Assembly (NCBI GenBank): GCA_021323635.1
Contig: JAJPKQ010000024.1
Span: 1-48,879, forward strand
Reading direction: 5' to 3'
Source: a bacterium
Lineage (GTDB): Bacteria; Actinomycetota; Thermoleophilia; Solirubrobacterales; Solirubrobacteraceae
DNA length: 48,879 nucleotides
The position numbers and the translations under genes are program-made. Every line of letters begins with the position of its first letter. Positions within the stretch are counted from its first letter, which is position 1. Shown piece after piece: positions 9,266 to 17,700 of this stretch. The notes beneath the pieces were generated by a model. That model was not told where the DNA came from and made no database searches. It saw nothing but the letters and a program-made list of their open reading frames with translations.

Positions 9266-11647
9266 CTACGCCCCTGCGCCCGCCAGCTCCTCCCGCACAC
9301 GCTCCTCGCTGCGCAGCTCGATCGGCATCGCATGCAGCGACTGCAGACGCAACTGCCGCCAGGAGAGCCGCTCGCGCGCGAGCGCGGGGAGCCCACCGCC
9401 GAGCGCCAGCGCAAGCTCGCAGCCTTGGAGCAGGAGCCCATAGGCGAGCGCGACCGCAGCGCCAACCCCGAAGGCCCCGTGCAGCACCGCAAGCACCGCC
9501 AGCTGGAAGACGCCGACGTTGGCCGGGCCGGCCGGCACCAGCGCTGTCACGTTGACCGCAAAGAGCACCGCTGCGGCCCCCGCAAAGCCGATGCGCCCCG
9601 CCAGCCCGAGCGCCTGCGCAAGCAGATAGCAGGCAAGCAGCTGCAGCCCCCAGGCGCCAAGCTGCAGCGCCGCCGCGCGAGCGCCGCTGCTGCGGTCCGC
9701 AAGCAGGGCGATGGCCGCTCGCAACCGCGCCAGGGCATCGCGCAGCTCAGCGCGCAGGCCCGGCAGCGCGAGCGCGCGCCGCGAGCGCGCGCCGGGCAGG
9801 ATCAAGGGCGCAAAGAGCAGCCCGATCAGCGCCAGCGCAGGCACAAGCACAATCAGGGTCAGCAGGACGTCCCGACTCTGCATCGCGCGCGTCCCGAGCG
9901 TTGCGGAGAGCCCGAGCGCAAGGACGGCAGCGACGTTCAGGAGCATCTGCGCGACCATCGCTGAGAGCACGTCCGGCAGCCGCGCGCGAGCGCCGCCAAG
10001 GCGCCTGGCGATGACAAGCGCACGCGATGGCTCGCCCAGCCGCGCGGGCAGCGTCGCCGACATCAGCACGCCGATCAACGTCGCCCGCAGCGCATCGCGC
10101 ATGCGCGCGCCGCTCAGGCTCGGCAGCGCGCCCATCAGCGTCCGCCATGATGCAGCGCGCGCTGCAAGCGCCCCGGCCATCAAGGCCAGCCCGCCGATGA
10201 CCAGCGCAGGCTTGGAGGCCGCAAGGCTTGTCTCGACACGCCCGACGCCCACATTCGCCAGGCCCGCTGCGACCATGCCGAGCGCGGCAAGCGTGCTTGC
10301 GCCCAGCGCCCGCCTGCGCGTCAAGCGCGGGAGCACGCGCACACGACGCTGCGCTGAAGCGCTTTGGCTGCCCTTGTCTTGACGGGCCGCAGGAGGGCCG
10401 GCGCCCTCGCCCTGATCCCGGCGCCTGAGGCCGTAGCGCATGCCGAGCGCGCGCAGGCCGCTTGCGCTCTCAGCAGCGTCTCTGCAGGCAAGCGAGCGCT
10501 CGTAGGCGTCGCGCACTTCGGCTGCGACACGTCCCCAGGCATAGCGCTCGGCGCGGGCCCGCGCCGAGCGCGCCATCGCCTGACGCGCGCGCGGCTGCGC
10601 CGCCATCGCGCGCAGCGCCTCGGCGAGCGCGCGCCGGTCGCCGGGCGGCACGAGCAGCCCCTCGCGGCGGTCGCGCACGACATCGCGGTAGCCGTGGATG
10701 TCCGAGGCCACCACCGGCAGACCCGCCGCAAACGCTTCGGTCAGAACCATCCCGAAGGACTCGCCGCGCAGTGAGGGGGCGCAGAGCACATCGGCGCTGG
10801 CCAGCTCCGCGCGCTTGCGCTCCTCGCTCACGCGGCCGAGCACCTGCACGCCGCGCTGCTCGAGCAGCAGGGGCGCAACCTCCTCGTAGAGGGGGCCGAC
10901 GAGCGTGAGCGTCGCAGGGAGCTCAGCGCGCAGCGCCTCAAAGGCGGAGAGCAGCACGGGCAGCCCCTTGCGCGCCACAGCCTGACCGATGAAGAGGATC
11001 CGCAGCGGCGCCGCGCCAGCGGCTTCGGGCTCCCGCTGCGCGCGCTCGCCCGAGCGCTGCGGCTGCCGAGCGGCCCAGCGCAGGTCGACTCCGTTTGGTA
11101 TCACCCGGCAGCGACCGCCGAAGAAGCGCTCCGCGGTCCACGCGGCGGCCTCCGAGACCGCTATGCGCCCGTGCAGGCGGTTCATTCGCCGGCGGGCGCC
11201 GAGCAGAACGCCGATCCCGTTGGTGAGCGGGTTCTCGGAGTAGGAGTGATAGGTGCCGACGAGCGCCGGGCCATCGACGGCGCCGAGGGCATCCCAGCAG
11301 ACGATCGGCGCTACTGGTTCGTGCATGTGGATCACGTCGTAGCCGCCGCCGCGCAGCTCCTCGCGCAGGGTCAGCAGCGCGTTCCTGGAGACAGCCAGGT
11401 TCGAGACCGCCCCATTTGCCGGAAAGCCGACCGTACGCCCAAGCGAGATGAATCCCTCCGGCGGCGCGACCTGCTGGGGGCGAACGCCACGGTGCAGCCG
11501 CCGCGTCAGCGCGTCATCGGGGTCATAGGGCCCGACGATCGCGACTTCATCGCCGCCGGCGCGCAGCTCAGCTGCAAGCGCCTCGATGTGGCGAGTCACG
11601 CCGCCTGGGTAGGACCAGGAGTAGGGCGAGAGGAGCGCGATGCGCAC
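9266..11647 (-). CDS. GT4 glycosyltransferase (PimA-like) fused to UPF0104/LPG-synthase-type membrane domain
   Basis: A 793-residue two-part protein. Residues 1 to about 385 are a GT-B, family 4 transferase: PGGVTRHIEALAAEL at the N-terminus, VIHMHEPVAPIV, the acceptor-side GRIAVSE, and the donor-site E-x7-E motif in RGESFGMVLTEAFAAG. This pattern is closest to phosphatidyl-inositol mannosyltransferase PimA and relatives. After an Arg/Gln-rich linker (about 390-440), residues 445-760 hold roughly eight membrane segments of the UPF0104 family, with PARLGEPSRAL and PAGPANVGVFQ. The fusion suggests lipid or polyprenyl-linked sugar addition coupled to movement or anchoring of the product at the membrane; this is inference. 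Start GTG at 11647 lies six bases after TACAGT. Divergent from hemQ. Confidence 0.88.
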   Translation of the reverse strand: MRIALLSPYSWSYPGGVTRHIEALAAELRAGGDEVAIVGPYDPDDALTRRLHRGVRPQQVAPPEGFISLGRTVGFPANGAVSNLAVSRNALLTLREELRGGGYDVIHMHEPVAPIVCWDALGAVDGPALVGTYHSYSENPLTNGIGVLLGARRRMNRLHGRIAVSEAAAWTAERFFGGRCRVIPNGVDLRWAARQPQRSGERAQREPEAAGAAPLRILFIGQAVARKGLPVLLSAFEALRAELPATLTLVGPLYEEVAPLLLEQRGVQVLGRVSEERKRAELASADVLCAPSLRGESFGMVLTEAFAAGLPVVASDIHGYRDVVRDRREGLLVPPGDRRALAEALRAMAAQPRARQAMARSARARAERYAWGRVAAEVRDAYERSLACRDAAESASGLRALGMRYGLRRRDQGEGAGPPAARQDKGSQSASAQRRVRVLPRLTRRRALGASTLAALGMVAAGLANVGVGRVETSLAASKPALVIGGLALMAGALAARAASWRTLMGALPSLSGARMRDALRATLIGVLMSATLPARLGEPSRALVIARRLGGARARLPDVLSAMVAQMLLNVAAVLALGLSATLGTRAMQSRDVLLTLIVLVPALALIGLLFAPLILPGARSRRALALPGLRAELRDALARLRAAIALLADRSSGARAAALQLGAWGLQLLACYLLAQALGLAGRIGFAGAAAVLFAVNVTALVPAGPANVGVFQLAVLAVLHGAFGVGAAVALAYGLLLQGCELALALGGGLPALARERLSWRQLRLQSLHAMPIELRSEERVREELAGAGA

Positions 11648-11653
11648 AGCCGC

Positions 11654-11663
11654 ACTGTAACCT
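11654..11663. promoter_or_regulatory. Overlapping divergent -10 boxes
   Basis: Minus strand TACAGT (11659 down to 11654) ends six bases before the GTG of the glycosyltransferase; plus strand TAACCT (11658-11663) lies eleven bases before the hemQ ATG at 11675. The two hexamers share two base pairs, so the two promoters should compete for polymerase. Confidence 0.45.
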
Positions 11664-11674
11664 TTTCAGCGGTC

Positions 11675-12454
11675 ATGAGCATGCGCGAGGACTACGGGCA
11701 CGCAAACGAGGCAAACGGCTCAAGCTCGAGCCCGCCGAAGGGCGCACGCGGTCCGATCGGCCGCTTCGTCAAGTACACCTTCCTCAGCGTCGACCCGGCC
11801 TGGCGCAGGCTCCCCGCCGAGGAGCGGGCACAGGGAAAGCGGGAGCTGATCGCAGCCTGCGAGGACTTTGCACAGGACCATCTGCTGCAGTCCTTCTCGC
11901 TTGTTGGCATGCGCGCCGATGCTGAGCTGCTGCTGGTGGCAGAGGCCGAGAACCTCGAGCGCATCCACGAGCTCCATGTCGTCCTTGCGCAGAGCGGGCT
12001 GATGAAGTGGGCGCGCGTCACCGCGTCCTTCCTGGGGCTGCGCAAGGGATCTGAGTACTCCGAAGAGCTGCGCCTGCGCGGGCGCTCCTTCCGCGGCAAG
12101 TACCTCTTCGTCTACCCCTTCATCAAGAGCCGGGAGTGGTATGGGCTGCCCGCGGGGGAGCGCTACCGGATCATGCAAGAGCACATCCGCATCGGCAAGG
12201 AGTACCCGCAGGTCGACAACCACACGACCTACTCCTTCGGGCTCGACGACCAGGAGTTCGTGGTCGCCTTCGACACCGATGACCCGGCGGCGTTTCTGGA
12301 GCTCGTGCAGCGCCTGCGCGGAACTGAGGCCTCCAGCTACACGGTGCGCGACACGCCCTCCTACACCTGCATCTCCGCATCGCTGCTGCGCGCGGTCAAC
12401 GCCTTGGACGGCGAGCCGCTTCCTGCCTCGGCAGACCTCGAAGCAGCCGCCTGA
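11675..12454 (+). CDS. hemQ: Coproheme decarboxylase/chlorite dismutase-family protein
   Basis: HemQ converts coproheme III to protoheme by two oxidative decarboxylations in the Gram-positive (coproporphyrin-dependent) heme pathway. The 259-residue frame matches the family: FVKYTFLSVDPAWRRLP at the start of the first ferredoxin-like half, then YPFIKSREWYGLP carrying the reactive Tyr region, and DNHTTYSFGLDDQEFVVAFD with the proximal heme His near residue 183. True chlorite dismutases have a distal Arg in a different context, so decarboxylase is preferred. ATG at 11675 was chosen because it follows TAACCT by eleven bases; a second ATG lies six bases later. The N-terminal 30 residues are low complexity. 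No other heme-pathway gene is seen in the window. Confidence 0.92.
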   Translation: MSMREDYGHANEANGSSSSPPKGARGPIGRFVKYTFLSVDPAWRRLPAEERAQGKRELIAACEDFAQDHLLQSFSLVGMRADAELLLVAEAENLERIHELHVVLAQSGLMKWARVTASFLGLRKGSEYSEELRLRGRSFRGKYLFVYPFIKSREWYGLPAGERYRIMQEHIRIGKEYPQVDNHTTYSFGLDDQEFVVAFDTDDPAAFLELVQRLRGTEASSYTVRDTPSYTCISASLLRAVNALDGEPLPASADLEAAA

Positions 12455-12480
12455 CGCAGCGCGGCGCAGCGGCGTACATT

Positions 12481-12498
12481 CGCCCCTGGCCAGGGGCG
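12481..12498. terminator. Perfect 18-bp palindrome downstream of hemQ
   Basis: CGCCCCTGGCCAGGGGCG reads the same on both strands and begins 27 bases after the hemQ stop. It could fold as a cruciform/hairpin terminator; being a perfect dyad, it could also be a binding site. Confidence 0.45.
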
Positions 12499-13096
12499 GT
12501 CGGCAGCCGGGGCAAACACGGGTCGCAGGATCACGCGCGCGGTCGCGGTGATGATGCTGCGCTGCCATGCGCAGCGACGCTGCCGGCGCTCGGCTCCACG
12601 CTGCGATGGGCGCCGCTGAGGTTCGTGATCGAGCGCTCAAGCTACGCCTGCGAGCTGGCGAGACGCTTCAACCGCGCCGATGAAGGCCTGGTTGCCCCCT
12701 CGGGCGCATCGCGGGCCTACGCCTGCATCGACGCGCCGCTCGGCCACGGGCTGACCGAGACCTTCGAGGTGGAGCCAAGCCCGTGCCCGAGCCGCGGCGC
12801 AAGCGCGTCCGTCACAGGGCAACCGCCGCTGGCCTCGCGGCATGCATTTGAAGCTCGCCTGCTCGCGCAGATGCTCGATGTTGATTGCGGTAAGCGGCTG
12901 TACATCCGCAGACTTGCGGCTCTCGCCCGTGAGCCTGAGCGCATGCACGCTCCGCTTGACCGTCTTGAGGCTGCCGCTGTCCAGGAGCTTGAGGTTGCAT
13001 GCGCCAGATCGGCCGCTGCGACGGAGGTGCAGCGAGGCGACTAGCCGAGAGAGAGGACGAAGCAGAGACGCCACTTGGCATGAGCGCTCCTTTGGT
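12499..13096. other. Intergenic region, no gene recognised
   Basis: About 600 bases between hemQ and the IS3 remnant. Open frames of 139 and 145 codons exist on opposite strands over the same stretch, but neither encodes recognisable sequence nor has a good ribosome binding site or -10 box. Likely non-coding or decayed DNA next to a mobile-element remnant. Confidence 0.4.
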
Positions 13097-13371
13097 TCAT
13101 GCCGCTGAGCCTCTCATATAACTGGTCCGAGGAATGGGGTTCAGATCACCTGGTCCAGTTTTTGGGGTGCAGATCAGCCAGGCCGCCGCGAACTTCGCCC
13201 ACGGCATCATGCAAGGCGCTGAGTGCGGCCGCCTGAGGTTGTAGTCCTCCTGCCAGTCGGCGACAATGACCTTCGCCTCGGCCAGGCTCAAGAGCAGCTC
13301 CTCGTGCACCGGCGAGCCGAAAGACTCGACGTAGGGGCTATGCCAGGTGCCGCCGGGCTCGATGTAGCATG
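13097..13371 (-). pseudogene. Remnant of IS3-family transposase (OrfB C-terminal end)
   Basis: On the minus strand the frame reads CYIEPGGTWHSPYVESFG, then EELLLSLAEAKVIVADW, then DYNLRRPHSAPCMMPWAKF. This is the end of the rve/DDE domain of IS3-type transposases (consensus YIEPGSPWENPYVESF and YNxxRPHSALGxxxPAEF), including the catalytic Glu of VESF. The usual HSALG and PAEF motifs are altered to HSAPC and WAKF, and everything upstream (DDE Asp residues, OrfA) is missing, so it is a dead fragment. Its last 25 codons run into end-like repeats. It sits between hemQ and a sensor kinase and marks a past insertion. Confidence 0.85.
13122..13176. repeat. Two imperfect 27-bp direct repeats at the IS3 remnant
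   Basis: Copy 1 (13122-13148) and copy 2 (13150-13176) both begin CTGGTCC and end CAGATCA with GGGG between. Read on the minus strand, copy 2 is TGATCTGCACCCCAAAAACT followed by GGACCAG, which resembles terminal repeats of IS150-type IS3 elements. They probably represent element ends. Confidence 0.6.
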
Positions 13372-13419
13372 AGCGTGCGCTGGAGAGGCGACAGCGGTCG
13401 TGCAGCGCGTTTGCGCGCG

Positions 13420-14589
13420 CTACGCCCCAAGCTGCGCCAGCGGCACGACCAGACGCACGGTGGCGCCCCGGCCGGGCTGAGACTCCAGCTGCAGCTCGCC
13501 ACCGACCAGCTCAGCGCGTTCCCTCATTCCCGGCAGGCCGTAGCCGCCATAGCGGCGCTCAGCGCTCTCCTGCGCCTCCACGCCCTTGCCGGGCTGCGCC
13601 GCACTCGACTCCCGCGCCTCCCGGGCGCCCTGCAACAGTCGCTCGGGGTGCTCGATGCCGCTGCCGTTGTCCTGGATCTCGACGACCAGGTCGCCCTCTC
13701 GGACAAAGACGCGAACGTCGGCCCTCGTGGCGTGCGCATGGCGCGAGGCGTTGGATAGCGCCTCCTGGATGATGCGGTAGATCGTCGTCTCAAGCTCGCC
13801 GTCCAAGCGCCCCTCCTGCTCCTGCGCCTGCGCCGGCAGCGAGAGCTCAAGCGCGACCTCGAGCCCATAGACATCCTGGGCCCGGCGGGCAAGCGCGGCA
13901 AGCGCCGCCTCCAGCCCGAGGTCGTCGAGCGCTGCGGGGCGAAGCTCGGTGATCAGGTGGCGGATCGAGACCACCTCGCGGTTGAGCCCTTCGATCACCT
14001 GGTCGGCGGCCGCGAGCACCTGCTGGGGGTCGCCGCTGTCACGGGCGTTCGCAAGTGTCATGCGTAGAGCTCCGAGGCCCTGAACGGTGTCGTCATGAAG
14101 CTCGCGCGCCCAGCGCGCGCGCTCCCGCTCGCGCTGCTGAACGCCGTAGCGAAGCCGTTCCTGCTCCGCCAGACGCTCCGCGGCAAGGCGCTGCGTGAGG
14201 TTTGCCGCAAGCGCCGCAAACGCGCTCATGTCGGCGTCGCGGAAGGACTCTTCGCGACGCACCGCCACAAGCATGCCACCACCGGGCTGACCTGTCTCAA
14301 GCGGCTGGATCAACGCTGGCCCCGCCTCGAGCCCGAGCTCCCTAAGCCAGTCCGCCTGCGCGCCGAGCGGGCGCTCGAAGGCAAGCGGCTTGCCCTGACG
14401 ATAGATCGTCCCGAGCGCGCTGCCTTCGATCGGCACGACACGCGCGCGCGCCGCCCGCTCAGGGCTTGCTGCGACCACGTGCAGCTCCCGATCGGCCTCA
14501 AGGATCACCAGCACGATCGAGGGGTCCAAGAGCCTTCGGGCACGATCTGCCATCAGCTCCAGAAGCCATCGCTCACCCCTCGTCGCCAT
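13420..14589 (-). CDS. NarL-family sensor histidine kinase with GAF domain
   Basis: About 389 residues, no membrane segment, so a cytosolic sensor. Residues about 20-170 form a GAF-like input domain (RRLLDPSIVLVILEADRE onward). A coiled linker (RLRYGVQQRERERARW) leads to the HisKA_3 dimerisation helix with the phospho-acceptor His in ARELHDDTVQGLGALR. The HATPase domain carries the N box EALSNASRHAHA and the G1 box VEIQDNGSGI, with YGGYGLPGMRERAELVGG as G2. The start ATG at 14589 is seven bases after TACCAT (minus strand 14602-14597), so the message is probably leaderless. No response regulator is adjacent. It is divergent from the HD-GYP fusion gene, which suggests a functional link but does not prove one. 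Confidence 0.9.
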   Translation of the reverse strand: MATRGERWLLELMADRARRLLDPSIVLVILEADRELHVVAASPERAARARVVPIEGSALGTIYRQGKPLAFERPLGAQADWLRELGLEAGPALIQPLETGQPGGGMLVAVRREESFRDADMSAFAALAANLTQRLAAERLAEQERLRYGVQQRERERARWARELHDDTVQGLGALRMTLANARDSGDPQQVLAAADQVIEGLNREVVSIRHLITELRPAALDDLGLEAALAALARRAQDVYGLEVALELSLPAQAQEQEGRLDGELETTIYRIIQEALSNASRHAHATRADVRVFVREGDLVVEIQDNGSGIEHPERLLQGAREARESSAAQPGKGVEAQESAERRYGGYGLPGMRERAELVGGELQLESQPGRGATVRLVVPLAQLGA

Positions 14590-14735
14590 CCTGCCGATGG
14601 TAGCGAAGATGCAATCCGAAAGCCTGATGCGCCCCGATAGCGCCCGCGCTCCCCTGCCCCCCGACGGCAATCCGTGAACATTGTGCAGCTGTGTGCAAGC
14701 GTAAATCCGTCCTCAGGCACGCTACGGTAATGCCG
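14590..14735. promoter_or_regulatory. Divergent promoter region of kinase and HD-GYP fusion gene
   Basis: 146 bases. Minus-strand TACCAT (14602-14597) and plus-strand TACGGT (14723-14728) each end exactly seven bases before an ATG (14589 and 14736). Both genes therefore look leaderless. No ribosome binding site is seen on either side. Confidence 0.5.
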
Positions 14736-17700
14736 ATGTGGCTCGCCGATGCCCCCAGATTGCGGAGGGTCGTCCTTGCCTACAGCCTCAGTGAGCTGGG
14801 CGGATGGTTTGCAATGGTCGCGCTGCCGCTCGCGATTTACAGCCACACACACAGCTCGCTCGCAGTCGGTGGCCTGCTTGCTGCCGGCTCGCTGCCCGCA
14901 GCACTCGCCCCGGCGATCGTCGCGCGCGTGGAGATGATGGAGCGCCGCGGCGGTATTGCGCTGCTCTTTCTGATCGCAGGAGTTGCGGCCGGGCTTCTGG
15001 CGCTGCTCCTATGGCACTTCTGGCTGCCGGTGATCTTTCCAGTCTTCGCGCTCCAGAATGGCGCGACCTTCGCGGGCGTTGCGATGCTACGCGCCGAGGG
15101 CGTACATCCGCACAATCCCATCGCGCCACAGCATCACGATGGCGATTTCTCACTTCATTTGGCAGCTCGTCAAGTCCCCCCGGGAGACTATCCAGACGCG
15201 ACGCCGGCCGATGAGGTAGACACCGCCACACCGCATCAAGAGACCATACACAGAGCCAACGCAGCCTTTAATCTCGCGATGTCGCTGGCGATGGTAATCG
15301 GGCCTGCAACAGCTGGCCTCGCTGTTACCGCCCTCCATCCTCCGCTCGCCATGCTTATCGCAGCCGCCGCACTCGCCGCAGCTGCCGCTCCAATTCTAAG
15401 CCTTGATCTCTATCGCATCCGCGATACGCAGACAACTGTCCGCGCGCTTCTAGCACAAGCGGCCAACCACCTGCGCAGCAGCCCACACGTCGGGCCGCTA
15501 CTGCGAGCCGAGGCACTAGCACTTCTCTTCTTCACGGCCGTCGTTCCCCTTGACGTCGCCTATTCCAAATCCACGCTCCGTGCTGGCGCCGCCGGCTATG
15601 CCGCATTGATAGGGGTCTGGGGTGCTGGAATGATCGCAGGCAGCATAACCTTCGCACGATATCGTCGTCCCCCCGCGCGAGCTCGCTCTCGACTCCGCCC
15701 ACCTCCGTCTCTCAGCCTTTTCCTCTCTGTCGGCACTGCAGCAGTTGCGCTCGCATACATCGGATTCTTCGCTGCACCGGCTCTGCCCGATGCCCTGATT
15801 GCTGCCTTTGCAGGAGGCGCTGGCAATGGGATTCAGTGGGCCGCATTCCTCGGCATCGTTCAAGTCCTGACTCCCAGGACGCTGCTCGCCCGAACAATGG
15901 CTGCAACTGAAGCGTTGCGTGCTACGACCCCATTTCTTGGAGTGCTTTTTGGGGGAGTTCTTGCTACCGTGTACTCAACGCGCGTTGCCTTCCTCATCGC
16001 CGGTGCCGGCACAACTGGTGCACTCGCATTCCTCGTACGCACTGTTCTCAAGCCCCTGATGAGCGACGCTCCTTCTGATCCAACGCTCGCTCCCGCTCGA
16101 ACTGCTCGCCCCGCAACTCCAACAGAACAGGTTCAACAGCGCGTACAACCAAAACTCCCCATCTCTCCGCGCTCACTGCCACTTACCCTGATTCGCCTCA
16201 TACGCAGTAGGCACCTCTACTATGCCGTTAGTCTCGCTCTTCTTCTAGGAGCAATAATCGGTGCGATCATCACCGCGCGCGCAACTGAATGGGAACGCCT
16301 CCCACTCCTCGCCATTTTGACGATGTTGCTTCTGACCGGCGAGCTGATCCAAAGCATCATACAATCCAAGGCATACTCTGCGGGCTTTCTTGCCATCGCC
16401 TTCGCCGCGTGCCTACTAGGCCCGGCGCCAGCAGTCGCATTCGCTCTACTCGCTGCTATTCCTGCGACTCGTGAAAGAAGGCGTGCCCTGCGCTACTGGC
16501 TAGCAAATCTGAGCAGCGCTGCCATTGCGGCCTTCGCCGCTGCCAGTCTACTCCGGCTCGTGATCGTCCATGTGTACCACACGCCCGTCGACCGATTGCT
16601 TCCATCGATCAGCTTCGCCCCAGCTATCTTCGCAGTCCCATTTATTTTTGATACCCTCAACACTATCCTGATCTCCTGGTCTGGGACCGCGTTTTGGCAG
16701 ACTCCGATGCGAACGCAGCTGCGGACCCTCCTGTTGCCAACGTTACCCGTCCAAGCTGCGCTCGGGCTAATGGCTGCGATTGTCGTCATTGGATACGCTC
16801 GCATCGGACTTCCATTCTGGATACTCGCTTTTCCCGCTCTAATTGCCTTTCAACACCTGGCCGTCCAATTGGTACGCTCCGGTTCGCATCTCGATACTCT
16901 TCAGAGAGCTACCCCCGCCGACAGCTCTCGGAGCAAGATGCCCACATCTGCCGCGGCTCATGAGTCCGGTAGCCATGCTTTTACCTCGTCGCCACTGCCG
17001 ACGTCCAATGGCTCTGACCGCCAACGCAGCTCGTTTCCCCCTCGCAAGCGACTTGGCATGTACATGTTCTATTCGTGCACGAGCATTCTGGCCGGTGGCT
17101 CGCTTACGCTAGCAGCTATCACTACGCACAGCTACGAATGGACGCCCCTTGCGCTCTTCGCGTTGCTAGCTGGACTTGCCTTTTTTGGTGAGCAGCTCCA
17201 GATAACCATACACGGACAACCCCTCGCGGCCTCCTTCGTCGCCTACACGCTAGCCATGGTTCTACTCGGACCAGCGCCAGCAGTCGCAATCGGCGTGGCA
17301 ACAATGGTGTACACCTCCGCGAGGCGTCGTCTAGCGCCGCGCTTCTGGCTCGCCAACATCGCCATTCACTCCACCTACCTGTACGCTGGCGCTGCCCTGG
17401 CCCAGTCGCTAGCGGGCAATGTGCATTCCCAACATGCTGCTCATGCTGACCGAACCCTAGCGTTCGCCGAGATTGTCTTCCTGGTCTTCATGGTCAGCAT
17501 GCTTTTGAATTTTGTTCTTATTTCAATTGCTGCCAGAATACTTTGGCGCCGTCGGTTCGCTGACCAATTTCGCGAGCTCTTCTTGCCCGTTTTGCCAGCT
17601 CAGCTAGCGCTTGGCGTCCTGACAACCCTTGCCGCCATCGCCTACATGAACTTCGGCGTTTCGATTTTGCTAGGCGGCATTTTGCTGCTCGCACTGTTCC

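Noticed and set aside
12625-13074. 139- and 145-codon frames on opposite strands
   Set aside because: They mirror each other in high-G+C DNA, lack ribosome binding sites or -10 boxes and match no family I know.
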